Assembly: GCA_040403495.1 (NCBI GenBank) | Contig: JBBAKM010000003.1 | Span: 62,001-126,000, forward strand | Origin: JABMMZ01 sp040403495 | GTDB taxonomy: Bacteria; Bacteroidota; Bacteroidia; NS11-12g; UBA955 | Direction: 5' to 3' | Length of the DNA: 64,000 nucleotides | Part shown: piece by piece, positions 51,875 to 61,226 of the stretch | Layout: the number at the start of each line of letters is the position of its first letter | How positions within the stretch are numbered: the stretch's first letter is position 1 | Position numbers and translations under genes: made by a program | Notes under the pieces: model-generated | Told to the model about the DNA's origin: nothing | The model's database searches: none | Seen by the model: only the letters and a program-made list of their open reading frames with translations

Positions 51875-52629
51875 AGCCCTTTTAAGACTGAAGAATACTT
51901 AAAATAACTTTTTTGTGGGTAGTAAGCAAAAAGGCAAGCACCTTCTTTTATTGTTTGTATTAGCGGCAATACTACATTTTCGTGAACAGCGGGACAACCC
52001 AAACTTCTTCCCAAGCGTTGATTTTCTTTGATAAAATGCTCACTTACATAATTGGCACCATGAATAACGATTCCTCTTTCAAGCGCCAAATGATTGATTG
52101 ATTTTTCTAAACCAATTAACTTAAGCGACCAATCGTGCGTCCCTTGGTAAAGTTCTCCTGTTACATAAAACCCTATACTTGATTGAAAGGATTCTTTGGT
52201 ATTTGAGAATTTTTTAGCATACAACTCCCCTGAGTTTTTACCATGGGCGACCCATTCATTAAACACCACTTTTTGAGTCATTAAATCTATCACCCAAAGA
52301 CGTTTTTCATTCGCCGACAATGAATAATCGATAATACTCAAAAAACGATCGTTCTTAATGAACCCTTTTTGAGCCAACTTAAAATACCCTTTCAAAGCCA
52401 AATCAAAAACTGAGCGCTTCAATAAAGTTGATGAATCGAAACAAACATCATATAAACTGTCTGAATATTTTCTGTAATGTTCAGACTTGGCAGAAAAATA
52501 ATGATATGGAGCGCAAAATATGATTGAATCACTGTTTAAATGGTGTTTAAACAGTGTTTTATTATTGCCACTTGTTAATGCAGTAAGCACAACAAAACAA
52601 CAAAAAAACCAAAAAATCTTAAACCTCAT
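51871..52629 (-). CDS. Murein L,D-transpeptidase catalytic domain protein (YkuD_2-like)
   Basis: A 252-residue exported protein starting at ATG 52629; a frame 18 codons longer exists. Signal segment FKIFWFFCCFVVLTALTSG. The catalytic block is IVIHGANYVSEHFIKENQRL then GRSLGCPAV, with the cysteine of SLGC as nucleophile and the upstream histidine. Also the family block MTQKVVFNEWVAHGKNSGE. It may form 3-3 crosslinks or edit peptidoglycan stem peptides. The end overlaps the convergent gene by four bases. Confidence 0.88.
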   Translation of the reverse strand: MRFKIFWFFCCFVVLTALTSGNNKTLFKHHLNSDSIIFCAPYHYFSAKSEHYRKYSDSLYDVCFDSSTLLKRSVFDLALKGYFKLAQKGFIKNDRFLSIIDYSLSANEKRLWVIDLMTQKVVFNEWVAHGKNSGELYAKKFSNTKESFQSSIGFYVTGELYQGTHDWSLKLIGLEKSINHLALERGIVIHGANYVSEHFIKENQRLGRSLGCPAVHENVVLPLIQTIKEGACLFAYYPQKSYFKYSSVLKGL

Positions 52630-52682
52630 TTTACTTACTAATTTTGCAAAGTTATAAAATAAATGTCTTTTATCCAAAAACA

Positions 52683-53414
52683 CTATCTAGTAAGTACCAC
52701 ATATTCTGAAATAACCTTACTAATAAACCCTTTTTTATTTTTGGGCACTTCGGTCAATTCCAATATTTCTTTTAGTCTTTCTACAGCCAAATCTAGGGCT
52801 TGTATATGTTCACTGTTATTATACACATCCATACGGTATAGGAGTGACTTTAAAACTATTACATCATTATCTGAAAGGCGGTATGCAAGCGGAAATTGAA
52901 ATTCATAACTTTCTTTTCTCTTTTGGTTTAATTTCAGAATTTCAGAAAGCGAAAAGTCGTAATCCCCTTTTATTTTGATAACAGTAGTACCTGCCAAAAT
53001 ATCACCAATTCGTTGGGCTTTGTTGTTACTACCAATCAACAACACGGCTATAGCACCAACAGAAAAATAGATGTCCATTAAGCGCATGGACCAACGGCTG
53101 AAATAATCGTAAAAGGTGAGTTTGTCTCCATTTATTTTTACAATTTTTAACCCAACCGCCTTTTTTCCAATACTTTGACCTTGACCAATCATTTCGGAGG
53201 CTAGTGTAAAAAAACCTAACCAAACAAAAGCAAAAAGATTCATAAACACGTCAGAATCAATTTCGAATACATTATTAATAATCAGCATTAAAATTATAAA
53301 TCCTAATGCCATTACAATGAAATCAATAAAAAAGGCAAGAATTCTTGAAAAAACTGAGGCGAGTTGGTACTCAATTTTTACATTCTGACTGGTATTAATT
53401 TCGAACCTTTGCAA
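52683..53414 (-). CDS. RDD-family membrane protein
   Basis: A 243-residue protein. The RDD core (ASVFSRILAFFIDFIVMALGFI ... GQGQSIGKKAVGLKIVKINGDKLT ... RIGDILAGTTVI) covers residues 15-150 with three membrane segments. A soluble charged C-terminal domain of 90 residues follows. Three bases separate it from panB. Function of RDD proteins is poorly known. Confidence 0.85.
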   Translation of the reverse strand: MQRFEINTSQNVKIEYQLASVFSRILAFFIDFIVMALGFIILMLIINNVFEIDSDVFMNLFAFVWLGFFTLASEMIGQGQSIGKKAVGLKIVKINGDKLTFYDYFSRWSMRLMDIYFSVGAIAVLLIGSNNKAQRIGDILAGTTVIKIKGDYDFSLSEILKLNQKRKESYEFQFPLAYRLSDNDVIVLKSLLYRMDVYNNSEHIQALDLAVERLKEILELTEVPKNKKGFISKVISEYVVLTR

Positions 53415-53417
53415 GGG

Positions 53418-54239
53418 CTAGTATTGTTCGTTTGAATTTGGAAAATCTTTTGCTTTTACATCTGCAATATAGTGCTCAACACCACTTTTTATTTGGTCGT
53501 ACAAATTGAGGTAACGGCGCATAAATCTAGGACTAAAATCTTTGTTTATTCCCAACATATCATGAAGCACCAATACCTGACCATCTACATTAGCACCTGC
53601 ACCAATTCCTATTACAGGGATTTTCAACATGTCTGTAACTTGGTGAGCCAATTCGGCAGGAATTTTCTCCAATACTATAGCGAAGCAACCCGCATCTTGA
53701 AGTAATTGAGCATCGCGAATAAGTTTATCGGCTTCTTCTTTTTCAACCGCTCTTACCGAATAAGTTCCAAACTTATAGATACTTTGCGGTGTTAATCCCA
53801 AGTGACCCATTACAGGCACTCCGGCGCTTATTATTCTTTTAACAGACTCTATTACCTCTTCGCCACCTTCTAGTTTAATAGCATGGGCGCCACTTTCTTT
53901 CATTATTCTAATACTGCTCAAAAGGGCTTCTTTACTATTTCCTTGGTACGAACCGAAAGGCAAATCCACCACAACCAAAGCGCGTTTTACAGCACGAATT
54001 ACAGAAGATGCATGGTATATCATTTGATCGAGCGTAATAGGCAATGTTGTTTCGTGACCAGCCATTACGTTACTAGCACTGTCACCAACCAATATTACAT
54101 CAATATTGGCATCGTCCACTATTTTTGCCAAAGAGTAGTCATAAGCCGTTAACATACTTATTTTTTCACCCCTTTGTTTTAATTCTTCCAAAGTGTGTAC
54201 CGTAACCCTTTTTATTGGTTTGGATGGCGTAAAAGACAT
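53418..54239 (-). CDS. panB: 3-methyl-2-oxobutanoate hydroxymethyltransferase
   Basis: A 273-residue enzyme of pantothenate synthesis that makes ketopantoate from alpha-ketoisovalerate and methylene-tetrahydrofolate. MLTAYDYSLAKIVDDANID, LVGDSASNVMAGHETTLPI and MGHLGLTPQSIYKFGTYS are family blocks; the catalytic glutamate is in IVLEKIPAEL. Normal length. It lies between RDD and dapA genes. Confidence 0.95.
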   Translation of the reverse strand: MSFTPSKPIKRVTVHTLEELKQRGEKISMLTAYDYSLAKIVDDANIDVILVGDSASNVMAGHETTLPITLDQMIYHASSVIRAVKRALVVVDLPFGSYQGNSKEALLSSIRIMKESGAHAIKLEGGEEVIESVKRIISAGVPVMGHLGLTPQSIYKFGTYSVRAVEKEEADKLIRDAQLLQDAGCFAIVLEKIPAELAHQVTDMLKIPVIGIGAGANVDGQVLVLHDMLGINKDFSPRFMRRYLNLYDQIKSGVEHYIADVKAKDFPNSNEQY

Positions 54240-54251
54240 ATTATTTATTTT

Positions 54252-55133
54252 CTATTTTATAGATTTTAAAAGTTTTTCTCTAACAGAAACACTTACATCG
54301 CTAAGTGGCATTCTTACATCAACTCCACAGATATTTAAGGCTTCCAAAATCACTTTAATTCCCCCCGGACTTCCGTCTGCAAAAATTAAATTCATGGCAT
54401 CTAAAAGTTCATAATGAAGCGGTAACGCAGCTTGTGTATTTCCTGAAAGAGACAATTTAACCATTTCACTGAATTTTTTTGGAAACGCATTGGCTATTAC
54501 ACTAATTACACCGTCCATTCCCATGGCAATAAAAGGCAATGTAAAAGCATCATCACCACTTATTACAGAAAAATTAGCTGGTTTATGTTGGATAATTTCC
54601 ATGCATTGAGAAAAATTTCCACTCGCTTCTTTTGTTCCTAAAATATTGGGATGTTCTGCTAACTTCAAGGTAGTTTCTGTAGAAATATTACTTCCCGTTC
54701 TACCCGGAACGTTGTATAAAATAAGGGGCAAAGGAGATAAATCGGCTATGTGTTGGTAATGGTTATAGATTCCGTTTTGATTGGGTTTGTTGTAGTAAGG
54801 ACTTACACTTAATACCGCAGAAATTCCTTCAAAATTTTGTTTTTTGAACGATTCAGAAAGTGCCATTGTATCATTACCCCCTAATCCTAAAACCAAAGGT
54901 AATCGTCCATTGTTTACTTGTTTAACATGGTCAACTATTGCTTGTTTTTCTGTAGAGCTAATGGTTGGACTTTCACCCGTAGTTCCAAGAATAACTAAAT
55001 AATTAGTACCATTATCGATTTGATAATTTACCAGTTTAGTTAATCCTTCAAAATCAATTTCTTTATTTTTTAAAAATGGAGTTACTAATGCGACCCCTGT
55101 TCCTTTAAGTTGTTGTGATATGCTATGTGACAT
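54252..55133 (-). CDS. dapA: 4-hydroxy-tetrahydrodipicolinate synthase
   Basis: A 293-residue TIM-barrel aldolase of lysine and peptidoglycan precursor synthesis. GTTGESPTIS, LPLILYNVPGRTGSNI (catalytic tyrosine) and LGTKEASGNFSQ (Schiff-base lysine) are all present, as is VISGDDAF. It lies 12 bases upstream of panB on the same strand. Normal length. Confidence 0.95.
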   Translation of the reverse strand: MSHSISQQLKGTGVALVTPFLKNKEIDFEGLTKLVNYQIDNGTNYLVILGTTGESPTISSTEKQAIVDHVKQVNNGRLPLVLGLGGNDTMALSESFKKQNFEGISAVLSVSPYYNKPNQNGIYNHYQHIADLSPLPLILYNVPGRTGSNISTETTLKLAEHPNILGTKEASGNFSQCMEIIQHKPANFSVISGDDAFTLPFIAMGMDGVISVIANAFPKKFSEMVKLSLSGNTQAALPLHYELLDAMNLIFADGSPGGIKVILEALNICGVDVRMPLSDVSVSVREKLLKSIK

Positions 55134-55140
55134 GGTTTTT

Positions 55141-55659
55141 TTAAATAATTTTATTGAGACACTTCCCTATTTCTATCAAATAATTTTCGCACAAATCTGC
55201 TCCATTTGGCTTAATGGAAATTTCATATAAATTGGTATTGTCATTACTAATATAAGGACCTATTCTGAACGAGGCCGAAGAATACACTGCTATGGTATCT
55301 AAATGCTGATTGGGTGTTAAACAAGCATTGATTAATAAATCGTACTTGACATTTAAAACCTCTTTTAATGCCTTAGTTTTGGGAACACCAAAGAGATTAA
55401 AATCACCTTTACATGTTAGTTGATACATGTCGTTTGACAGCATATCAGGTTTTAGCTTTGAGAGGGGATAAAACACCAAAAAAGTAACTTCTTTATTTGC
55501 CTTTGTTAGCTCATGGCCAAATGTTTTCAACTCATCTGTATCAGTTTTTGACTGATTGGCATCCCACATAATCAATATTTTTTTCACTTTATCAAAAGGC
55601 ATTACTTGTCTTTTGATAAGTTGATTCTTTGATTTTTTTATGAGTGCATTAAGTTTCAA
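55141..55659 (-). CDS. DUF6913-like conserved protein
   Basis: A 172-residue soluble protein. VKKILIMWDANQS, GVPKTKALKEVL and YDLLINACLTPNQHLDTIAVYSSASFRIGPY follow a small Bacteroidota-specific family with a conserved R-x-GPY block. It lies seven bases upstream of dapA and is probably co-transcribed. Function unknown. Confidence 0.7.
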   Translation of the reverse strand: MKLNALIKKSKNQLIKRQVMPFDKVKKILIMWDANQSKTDTDELKTFGHELTKANKEVTFLVFYPLSKLKPDMLSNDMYQLTCKGDFNLFGVPKTKALKEVLNVKYDLLINACLTPNQHLDTIAVYSSASFRIGPYISNDNTNLYEISIKPNGADLCENYLIEIGKCLNKII

Positions 55660-55746
55660 ATCTTTATAAGCAATTGATGTTTCAAATGTAATAAAAAAAT
55701 ATTAATCAAAGACTTACTCTTTGTTACATAAATAGTACCGATACAA

Positions 55747-57096
55747 TTAGGCTAGTTTTATCAATCCAATTTCTGGTCGGATACCAATTCTACCTGGATA
55801 TCCAAGGTAGCCAAACCCTCTGTTTACATACAGAAATTGTTCTCCGGTTTGGTATAATCCTGCCCATTGTTTGTACATATATTTTACAGGACTCCACTGA
55901 AAATTAGCGGTTTCTAAACCAAATTGTGCACCGTGGGTATGTCCAGAAAAGGTTAACTGAATATCTTTGAACTTTTCTACTACTTGTGCATCCCAATGGC
56001 TTGGGTCGTGCGATAACAATAATTTTACTGGCACTTCCTCCGTTCCTTTGTAGGCCTCTGATAAATTACCATATTTAGGAAAACGACCTTTGACACCATA
56101 GTTTTCTACACCTATAACTGCTAATTTTTCGCCTTTTATTTCCAATATTTCATTCTCATTTAAGAGTAATCGCCAACCCAACTGTTGATGAACTTTTTTC
56201 AAACGCTCTAAATTATCGATTTGCAAAGGCGACATGTGCGATTTGTCGATTAGTTTACCTGCCATTGCTTTTTCATTATTTCGGTCGGGCCATTGGTGAT
56301 AGTCGCCATAATCGTGGTTCCCTAAAATGCTATAAACCCCAAGTGGCGCTGAAATTTGCTTGAACAATTCTAAGTAATCTTCCGACATTTCTTCGGTTAA
56401 ACTATTTACTAAATCACCTGTAAAGAATATCACATCCGCTTTTTGATTAATCAATAATTCAATTCCTTTTTTTACGGCGCTTTTATCCCAAAAACTACCC
56501 ACATGAATATCGCTAATGTGTCCAATCTTTAGTCCTTTTAACCCCTCCGGCAATCCGGGTAATGAAACATTGACTTGGTGTAGCTTGTAATCATGAGCCC
56601 CTTTGATAATTCCATAAGACAAGCCGCTAAAGGTTAATGCGCCTATGCCTGCACTTATTTGAGAAATGAATTTTTTACGTGTAACAAGGAACTTTGATTT
56701 CTCTAGTTCTCCTTCTGTTACTTCATCACTTAACTCTTTTTTAGGTTTAAAAAAACCAACTATTTTATGACCCAATCTATACAAGTCCTCGATTAATAGA
56801 GGGAAAATCATCAATATTTTGGCCATAAACATACCAAAAAACAAACCTGTAGTTACTACAAAGAAAGTGCGACTTAAATGCACAAAATAGCCTCCCATGG
56901 CTAATAAACCAAGGACGTAAAAACTTATACTTATAATCCAAAAAACTCTTCTAATCCATTTTTTGGCAGTATCACTCAAAGATTCAGTCAATACCTTTAT
57001 AGCTTGATAAGCATACAAATCAAAGATGATAATAAAAACAATTGTAAAAAATATTCTAAGGGCCATTGGTATTAAACTTATTACAGATTTAAACAT
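55747..57096 (-). CDS. Membrane-bound metallophosphoesterase
   Basis: A 449-residue protein. Four N-terminal membrane segments (residues 1-115) precede a calcineurin-like phosphoesterase domain with GHISDIHVGSFW, FFTGDLVNS, ILGNHDYGDYHQW, LLLSHDPSHWDAQ and FSGHTHGAQFG, the full set of metal ligands. Related proteins hydrolyse lipid-linked pyrophosphates or cyclic nucleotides. It follows the S41 protease by three bases. Confidence 0.9.
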   Translation of the reverse strand: MFKSVISLIPMALRIFFTIVFIIIFDLYAYQAIKVLTESLSDTAKKWIRRVFWIISISFYVLGLLAMGGYFVHLSRTFFVVTTGLFFGMFMAKILMIFPLLIEDLYRLGHKIVGFFKPKKELSDEVTEGELEKSKFLVTRKKFISQISAGIGALTFSGLSYGIIKGAHDYKLHQVNVSLPGLPEGLKGLKIGHISDIHVGSFWDKSAVKKGIELLINQKADVIFFTGDLVNSLTEEMSEDYLELFKQISAPLGVYSILGNHDYGDYHQWPDRNNEKAMAGKLIDKSHMSPLQIDNLERLKKVHQQLGWRLLLNENEILEIKGEKLAVIGVENYGVKGRFPKYGNLSEAYKGTEEVPVKLLLSHDPSHWDAQVVEKFKDIQLTFSGHTHGAQFGLETANFQWSPVKYMYKQWAGLYQTGEQFLYVNRGFGYLGYPGRIGIRPEIGLIKLA

Positions 57097-57099
57097 GAA

Positions 57100-58734
57100 T
57101 TAATAATCAAATCTACGTGTATTTTTAGGCTTAATATTCAGGAGAGTGTTATATTTCTTTAAAACCTCTAAAGTTTTCGAGTAAACACCTTCTTGTTTGT
57201 TTGCCAATATATTTTTACCTGTTTCGCCAAAAACTCTAAAAGTCATTTCTAACAATAATGCATCTTCTATCATTTGCTCGTTTTTGGTTCCCGTTTGATA
57301 ATTAATAAAATGTTTATTTTTCTTTACTTGTTTCAACACTTGAGTGATGTATTTGTTTGGTAGTTTGTATTTATTAAAAAATGCTTGGGGCGAATTGTAT
57401 TGTTCTTTTATCATTTTTAACTCTTGCTGCATTTTGTCTAACACAAACACTTTGAGTAAATTGGTATAATTTAAGTTTTGTATAAATCCACTTGTATAAA
57501 TACTATCATTTTGGGTCGAAGTATAAACCAAATCAGGTCTAAGTCCTCCACCTGGAGTGAGCAATCGACCATTTCTAGAGAAAAACTCCTTTCGAGAGCT
57601 AGAATCTAAAATAGGATTTAATGTATCAGCCAATATATCTCTGTTAAAAATTTGCAATCTGTATAACTCAGGTGATTGGTCATAATCCCTTTGGATGCTT
57701 CTACCGCTTGGGGTGTAATAGCGCGCTGTTGTTAAGCGGATTAGTGAACCATCGGACAATCTAAAAGGTTCCTGAACCAATCCCTTACCAAAAGAACGAC
57801 TACCCATTAACACTGCCCTGTCATTGTCTTGTAATGCCCCTGCCAAAATTTCACTCGCCGAAGCTGTATTTTGATTGATTAAAAGTACTAATTTTCCTGA
57901 AATAAAACCACCTTTTCCATTGGCAAAATATTCTTTTTTCAATCTTTTATGCCCTTCTGTAAAAGTAATTAATGCGTCTTTTTCTAGAAATTCATTGGCA
58001 ATAGCTACCGATTCTGACAGCAAGCCTCCTCCATTGTCTCTTAAGTCCAACAGCAATTCTTTCATTCCCTTTGCTTTTAACTCATTGAGTGCCACCATAA
58101 ATTCTTGATGTGTTTGACTGCTGAATCTTTCTATTTTAATATACCCCAATGTTTCGTTCATCATGTAATATGATTTCGAACTATTCATGCTAATGGGCGC
58201 TTTTTTAACATTGATATTGTATATCTGATGTGTGCTTTTTCGGTATAGACTAATTTGCATCTCTTTACTCAACAAAATGGCTCTCAAACTGTCTTCATCT
58301 GTTTCCTTAACAACATCTTTTTTATTGATTTTTAACAATCTATCACCCGGCAATATGCCACTTTTGTTAGCAGGACTATTTTGCAATACATCATAAACAA
58401 ACAACGTATCATTTGTTCTAAAATACTCTATACCCAAACCCTCATATTCTCCCTTTATTTGTCGTGATGAAATTTCACTTAACTGACTAGGAATGTAGGT
58501 ACTGTGTGGGTCGAGTTGGGATAATAAAAACTTGATAGAGGCTTCTCTTATATACTCCCCATTTGAACTGTCCACATAGTCAGATTCAACAATGTCTATT
58601 ATTTGGGTAAACTTATCTTTTTCTACCTTTTTAATTTGAGCACCCCAAAGCACACCCACTGCTAAACATACAAAGATGAGAAGCGGTTGTATTGATTGGT
58701 GATTGGTATTTTTAATTTGGGTAGGCTCAGACAT
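57100..58734 (-). CDS. S41-family C-terminal processing peptidase
   Basis: A 544-residue protein. A signal anchor (residues about 15-35) is followed by a PDZ domain (LGIEYFRTNDTLFVYDVLQN ... GILPGDRLLKINKKDV) and the S41 domain: GYIKIERFSSQTHQEF, LDLRDNGGGLLSES, INQNTASASEILAGAL (catalytic serine) and RSFGKGLVQEPF (catalytic lysine). A C-terminal helical domain extends it. It acts in the periplasm on exported proteins. Confidence 0.93.
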   Translation of the reverse strand: MSEPTQIKNTNHQSIQPLLIFVCLAVGVLWGAQIKKVEKDKFTQIIDIVESDYVDSSNGEYIREASIKFLLSQLDPHSTYIPSQLSEISSRQIKGEYEGLGIEYFRTNDTLFVYDVLQNSPANKSGILPGDRLLKINKKDVVKETDEDSLRAILLSKEMQISLYRKSTHQIYNINVKKAPISMNSSKSYYMMNETLGYIKIERFSSQTHQEFMVALNELKAKGMKELLLDLRDNGGGLLSESVAIANEFLEKDALITFTEGHKRLKKEYFANGKGGFISGKLVLLINQNTASASEILAGALQDNDRAVLMGSRSFGKGLVQEPFRLSDGSLIRLTTARYYTPSGRSIQRDYDQSPELYRLQIFNRDILADTLNPILDSSSRKEFFSRNGRLLTPGGGLRPDLVYTSTQNDSIYTSGFIQNLNYTNLLKVFVLDKMQQELKMIKEQYNSPQAFFNKYKLPNKYITQVLKQVKKNKHFINYQTGTKNEQMIEDALLLEMTFRVFGETGKNILANKQEGVYSKTLEVLKKYNTLLNIKPKNTRRFDY

Positions 58735-58744
58735 TCTTTAAGAA

Positions 58745-59629
58745 TTACAATACATTGAGCAATTGTTCTTTAATCTTTTCGAGCTCTTCTTTCATTAAAA
58801 TTACAGATTGTTGGATTGGAAAATAGTTGGCTTTACTCCCTATTGTATTTATTTCCCTCCCAATTTCTTGTGCTATAAAGTTCAATTTTTTTCCATTAGC
58901 TTCTTTTTCCAAGTTATCCTTAAAGAAAGACAAATGATGTGCTAAACGGCTTTTCTCTTCGGCAATATCATATTTTTCTAGGTAATAAATCAATTCTTGT
59001 TCATACCTGTTTTTGTCGATGTTTTTCTCTTCATTGTTTTCAATTAAAGACAGCCATAATTTTTCTTTGACACCTTCTTTACGCGGACCTTCATGAATGG
59101 CTATTTCTTCCAAATGCGACGAAATTACAGACAAACAATCTAGCAAATACTGACTGATGAAAGTACCTTCAGTAATTCTAAATTCATCAAATTGAACAAA
59201 AGCATTTTCGATGTTTTCTTTAATTACTTTCCAATCTTCCTCAAACTTTTCCGATTCATCATATTTGAGTACCTCTGGCAATGCAATAACCGTGTTAAAA
59301 ATGGTATCCGTTGGCAAATTCAATGACTGTGCCAATGCCATTAATTTTTCCGAATATGATTTAGCTAAAGGCAGATTGATACTCATGGAGTCATTAATCA
59401 TCTCACTTTCTTTTCTCTCAGCAGATAAGTTAACAGAAACAGAACCTCTCCCAATTTTAGCAGTTAGCAATTGTCTGATTTCAATATCTTTGTCTTTAAA
59501 ACTTTTAGGTAGCCTAATCGTAAGTTCCAAAAACTTGTTATTCAAAGACTTTATTTCTGTTTTTATTCTCCAATTTTGGTTTTCAGTTTCTGAAATACCA
59601 TAACCGGTCATGCTTTTGATTTGTGCCAT
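58745..59629 (-). CDS. YicC/YloC-family endoribonuclease
   Basis: A 294-residue protein. SMTGYGISETENQNWRIKTE and IKSLNNKFLELTIRLP form the N-terminal signature, and GKKLNFIAQEIGREINTIGSKAN the C-terminal one. Family members are endoribonucleases involved in RNA turnover. Its start overlaps the DMT transporter end by 22 bases. Confidence 0.9.
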   Translation of the reverse strand: MAQIKSMTGYGISETENQNWRIKTEIKSLNNKFLELTIRLPKSFKDKDIEIRQLLTAKIGRGSVSVNLSAERKESEMINDSMSINLPLAKSYSEKLMALAQSLNLPTDTIFNTVIALPEVLKYDESEKFEEDWKVIKENIENAFVQFDEFRITEGTFISQYLLDCLSVISSHLEEIAIHEGPRKEGVKEKLWLSLIENNEEKNIDKNRYEQELIYYLEKYDIAEEKSRLAHHLSFFKDNLEKEANGKKLNFIAQEIGREINTIGSKANYFPIQQSVILMKEELEKIKEQLLNVL

Positions 59630-60423
59630 TTTAATTTACTTGAGGTAATGTATACGCCTGCAAAAATCAACAAAGTTGACAATATTTTATGCATCGTTAG
59701 GGTATCTTTTTGCAAAATAATTGCAATAATGGTTGCCAAAATAGGTTGTAAATAGATGTAAGCGCCCACCAGAGTAGGACCAGCCTTGTGTATTGCCCAA
59801 GCATTTAACAAATAAGTAATAAAGGTTGTAAAGACTATTACAAACACTATTTTCAATACTATCTCGCTAGACATGACTGAAAAGTGTGCGTTACTGAGTT
59901 CCTGCCATCCAAATGGAATTACCATTAATGAACCAATACTAAAGGTGTATTTTGAAACCGTCATCATGTGATATTCTTTTAACAAATCGCGCGCTAATAC
60001 CAAATAGAAAGCGTAAGAAATGGCATTAAGGACAATTAAAATATCTCCTGTAACTGTGACAGACGAAAATTTAAATTGATTCCCTGACATGAGCCATAAG
60101 CAGCCTAAACAAGCCAACAAAATTCCTAAAACTTGACTTACAACAACTGCTTGTTTATTGATAAAAACATTGAGTAAAAACACAAATATGGGGGTTGCTA
60201 ACATCAATACTGCGCCATTTATGGGAGTTGTAATTTCTAATCCCTTAAAAAACATTAACATATTGGCAGCTACACCAAATAAACTACACAATAAAAACCG
60301 ACGACCGTGTTTTTTCCAATTTACTTTTTCATTTTTAAATGCCAATGAAGCAGTCCAAAATAACAAAGCGGCTCCTGTTACACGTAAAATAATAAAACCA
60401 AACCCTTGAATATAGGTTGGCAT
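59608..60423 (-). CDS. EamA-family drug/metabolite transporter, odd start
   Basis: A 271-residue protein from ATG 60423 with nine visible membrane segments and two EamA repeats (GFIILRVTGAALLFWTASLAF, LNAISYAFYLVLARDLLKEY, GPTLVGAYIYLQPILATIIA). The family has ten segments. The missing first one (LVHIALFAVSFIYALTFSIV) is encoded in frame directly upstream, back to a TAA at 60514-60516, but without ATG, GTG or TTG. Either a rare start codon is used, or the start was lost and the shorter form made. Confidence 0.85.
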   Translation of the reverse strand: MPTYIQGFGFIILRVTGAALLFWTASLAFKNEKVNWKKHGRRFLLCSLFGVAANMLMFFKGLEITTPINGAVLMLATPIFVFLLNVFINKQAVVVSQVLGILLACLGCLWLMSGNQFKFSSVTVTGDILIVLNAISYAFYLVLARDLLKEYHMMTVSKYTFSIGSLMVIPFGWQELSNAHFSVMSSEIVLKIVFVIVFTTFITYLLNAWAIHKAGPTLVGAYIYLQPILATIIAIILQKDTLTMHKILSTLLIFAGVYITSSKLKWHKSKA

Positions 60424-60596
60424 AATGTCTTTTACTATACTAAATGTAAGCGCATAAATAAAAGAAACCGCAAAAAGTGCTATGTGGACAAGGGAATTGA
60501 TAGTGAATAAAGTTTAGCTATAAAACAGTTTATTTTATTGGCGCGAAGTTCTGTCTTTTTTGAGACTCCAAAAAATATAAAATGGCCTATTTTAAA

Positions 60597-61226
60597 TTAA
60601 ATTTCCTTTAACGGAGAATCCGTTTTGGCATAAGACAATCGTGCTATTCTGTTTGTTTTGTGATAAGAATCTAATCCTGAAACAGTCATTGACCCTGCTT
60701 TTTCAATATCGACAAAACCATCCTCAAGGACATAATCACCTTGCATTACTACTTCTTTAATTTTGCCTATTACAAGCAATGTTTTGTTTAACTCTATTTC
60801 CACCACTTGAACCAATTCACATGCAAACTTAATTGGGCTTTCCGTTACATACGGAGCAATTGAAAGAGATGAATATTCTTCGGTTAAACCTAGTTCATTA
60901 AATTCAGATTGATGTCTTAAGTATCTAGCAGATGTTTGGTGTGCTTGTTTATAAAAAGATTCATTGACATGGTTTACTGTAAAACATTTGGTTTCCAAAA
61001 TATTTTCATAGGTATGTCTTTCAACAGAGGCAGGTCTTACTAAAATGGAACACAAAGGAGGATTTGCTCCTAAGTGCATTAGTGAATTAAAAACCGCAAG
61101 ATTGGTTTGTTTTTGCGTATTGCTAGTCCCTATTAAAACCAAACTTTTAAAACCACCCAAAGAATTAAAAAAGCTCGCTCTATAGCGTTGCTCCATGGAC
61201 AAAAAATCGTTTTCAGTAAATTGCAT
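60597..61226 (-). CDS. Flavin reductase family protein (FMN-binding split barrel)
   Basis: A 209-residue protein. SLGGFKSLVLIGTSNTQKQT, NLAVFNSLMHLGANPPLCS and ENILETKCFTVNHVNESF match flavin reductase-like proteins of the split-barrel group. The substrate is unknown. Its start overlaps the end of the upstream dehydrogenase by one base, so they are coupled. Confidence 0.82.
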   Translation of the reverse strand: MQFTENDFLSMEQRYRASFFNSLGGFKSLVLIGTSNTQKQTNLAVFNSLMHLGANPPLCSILVRPASVERHTYENILETKCFTVNHVNESFYKQAHQTSARYLRHQSEFNELGLTEEYSSLSIAPYVTESPIKFACELVQVVEIELNKTLLVIGKIKEVVMQGDYVLEDGFVDIEKAGSMTVSGLDSYHKTNRIARLSYAKTDSPLKEI

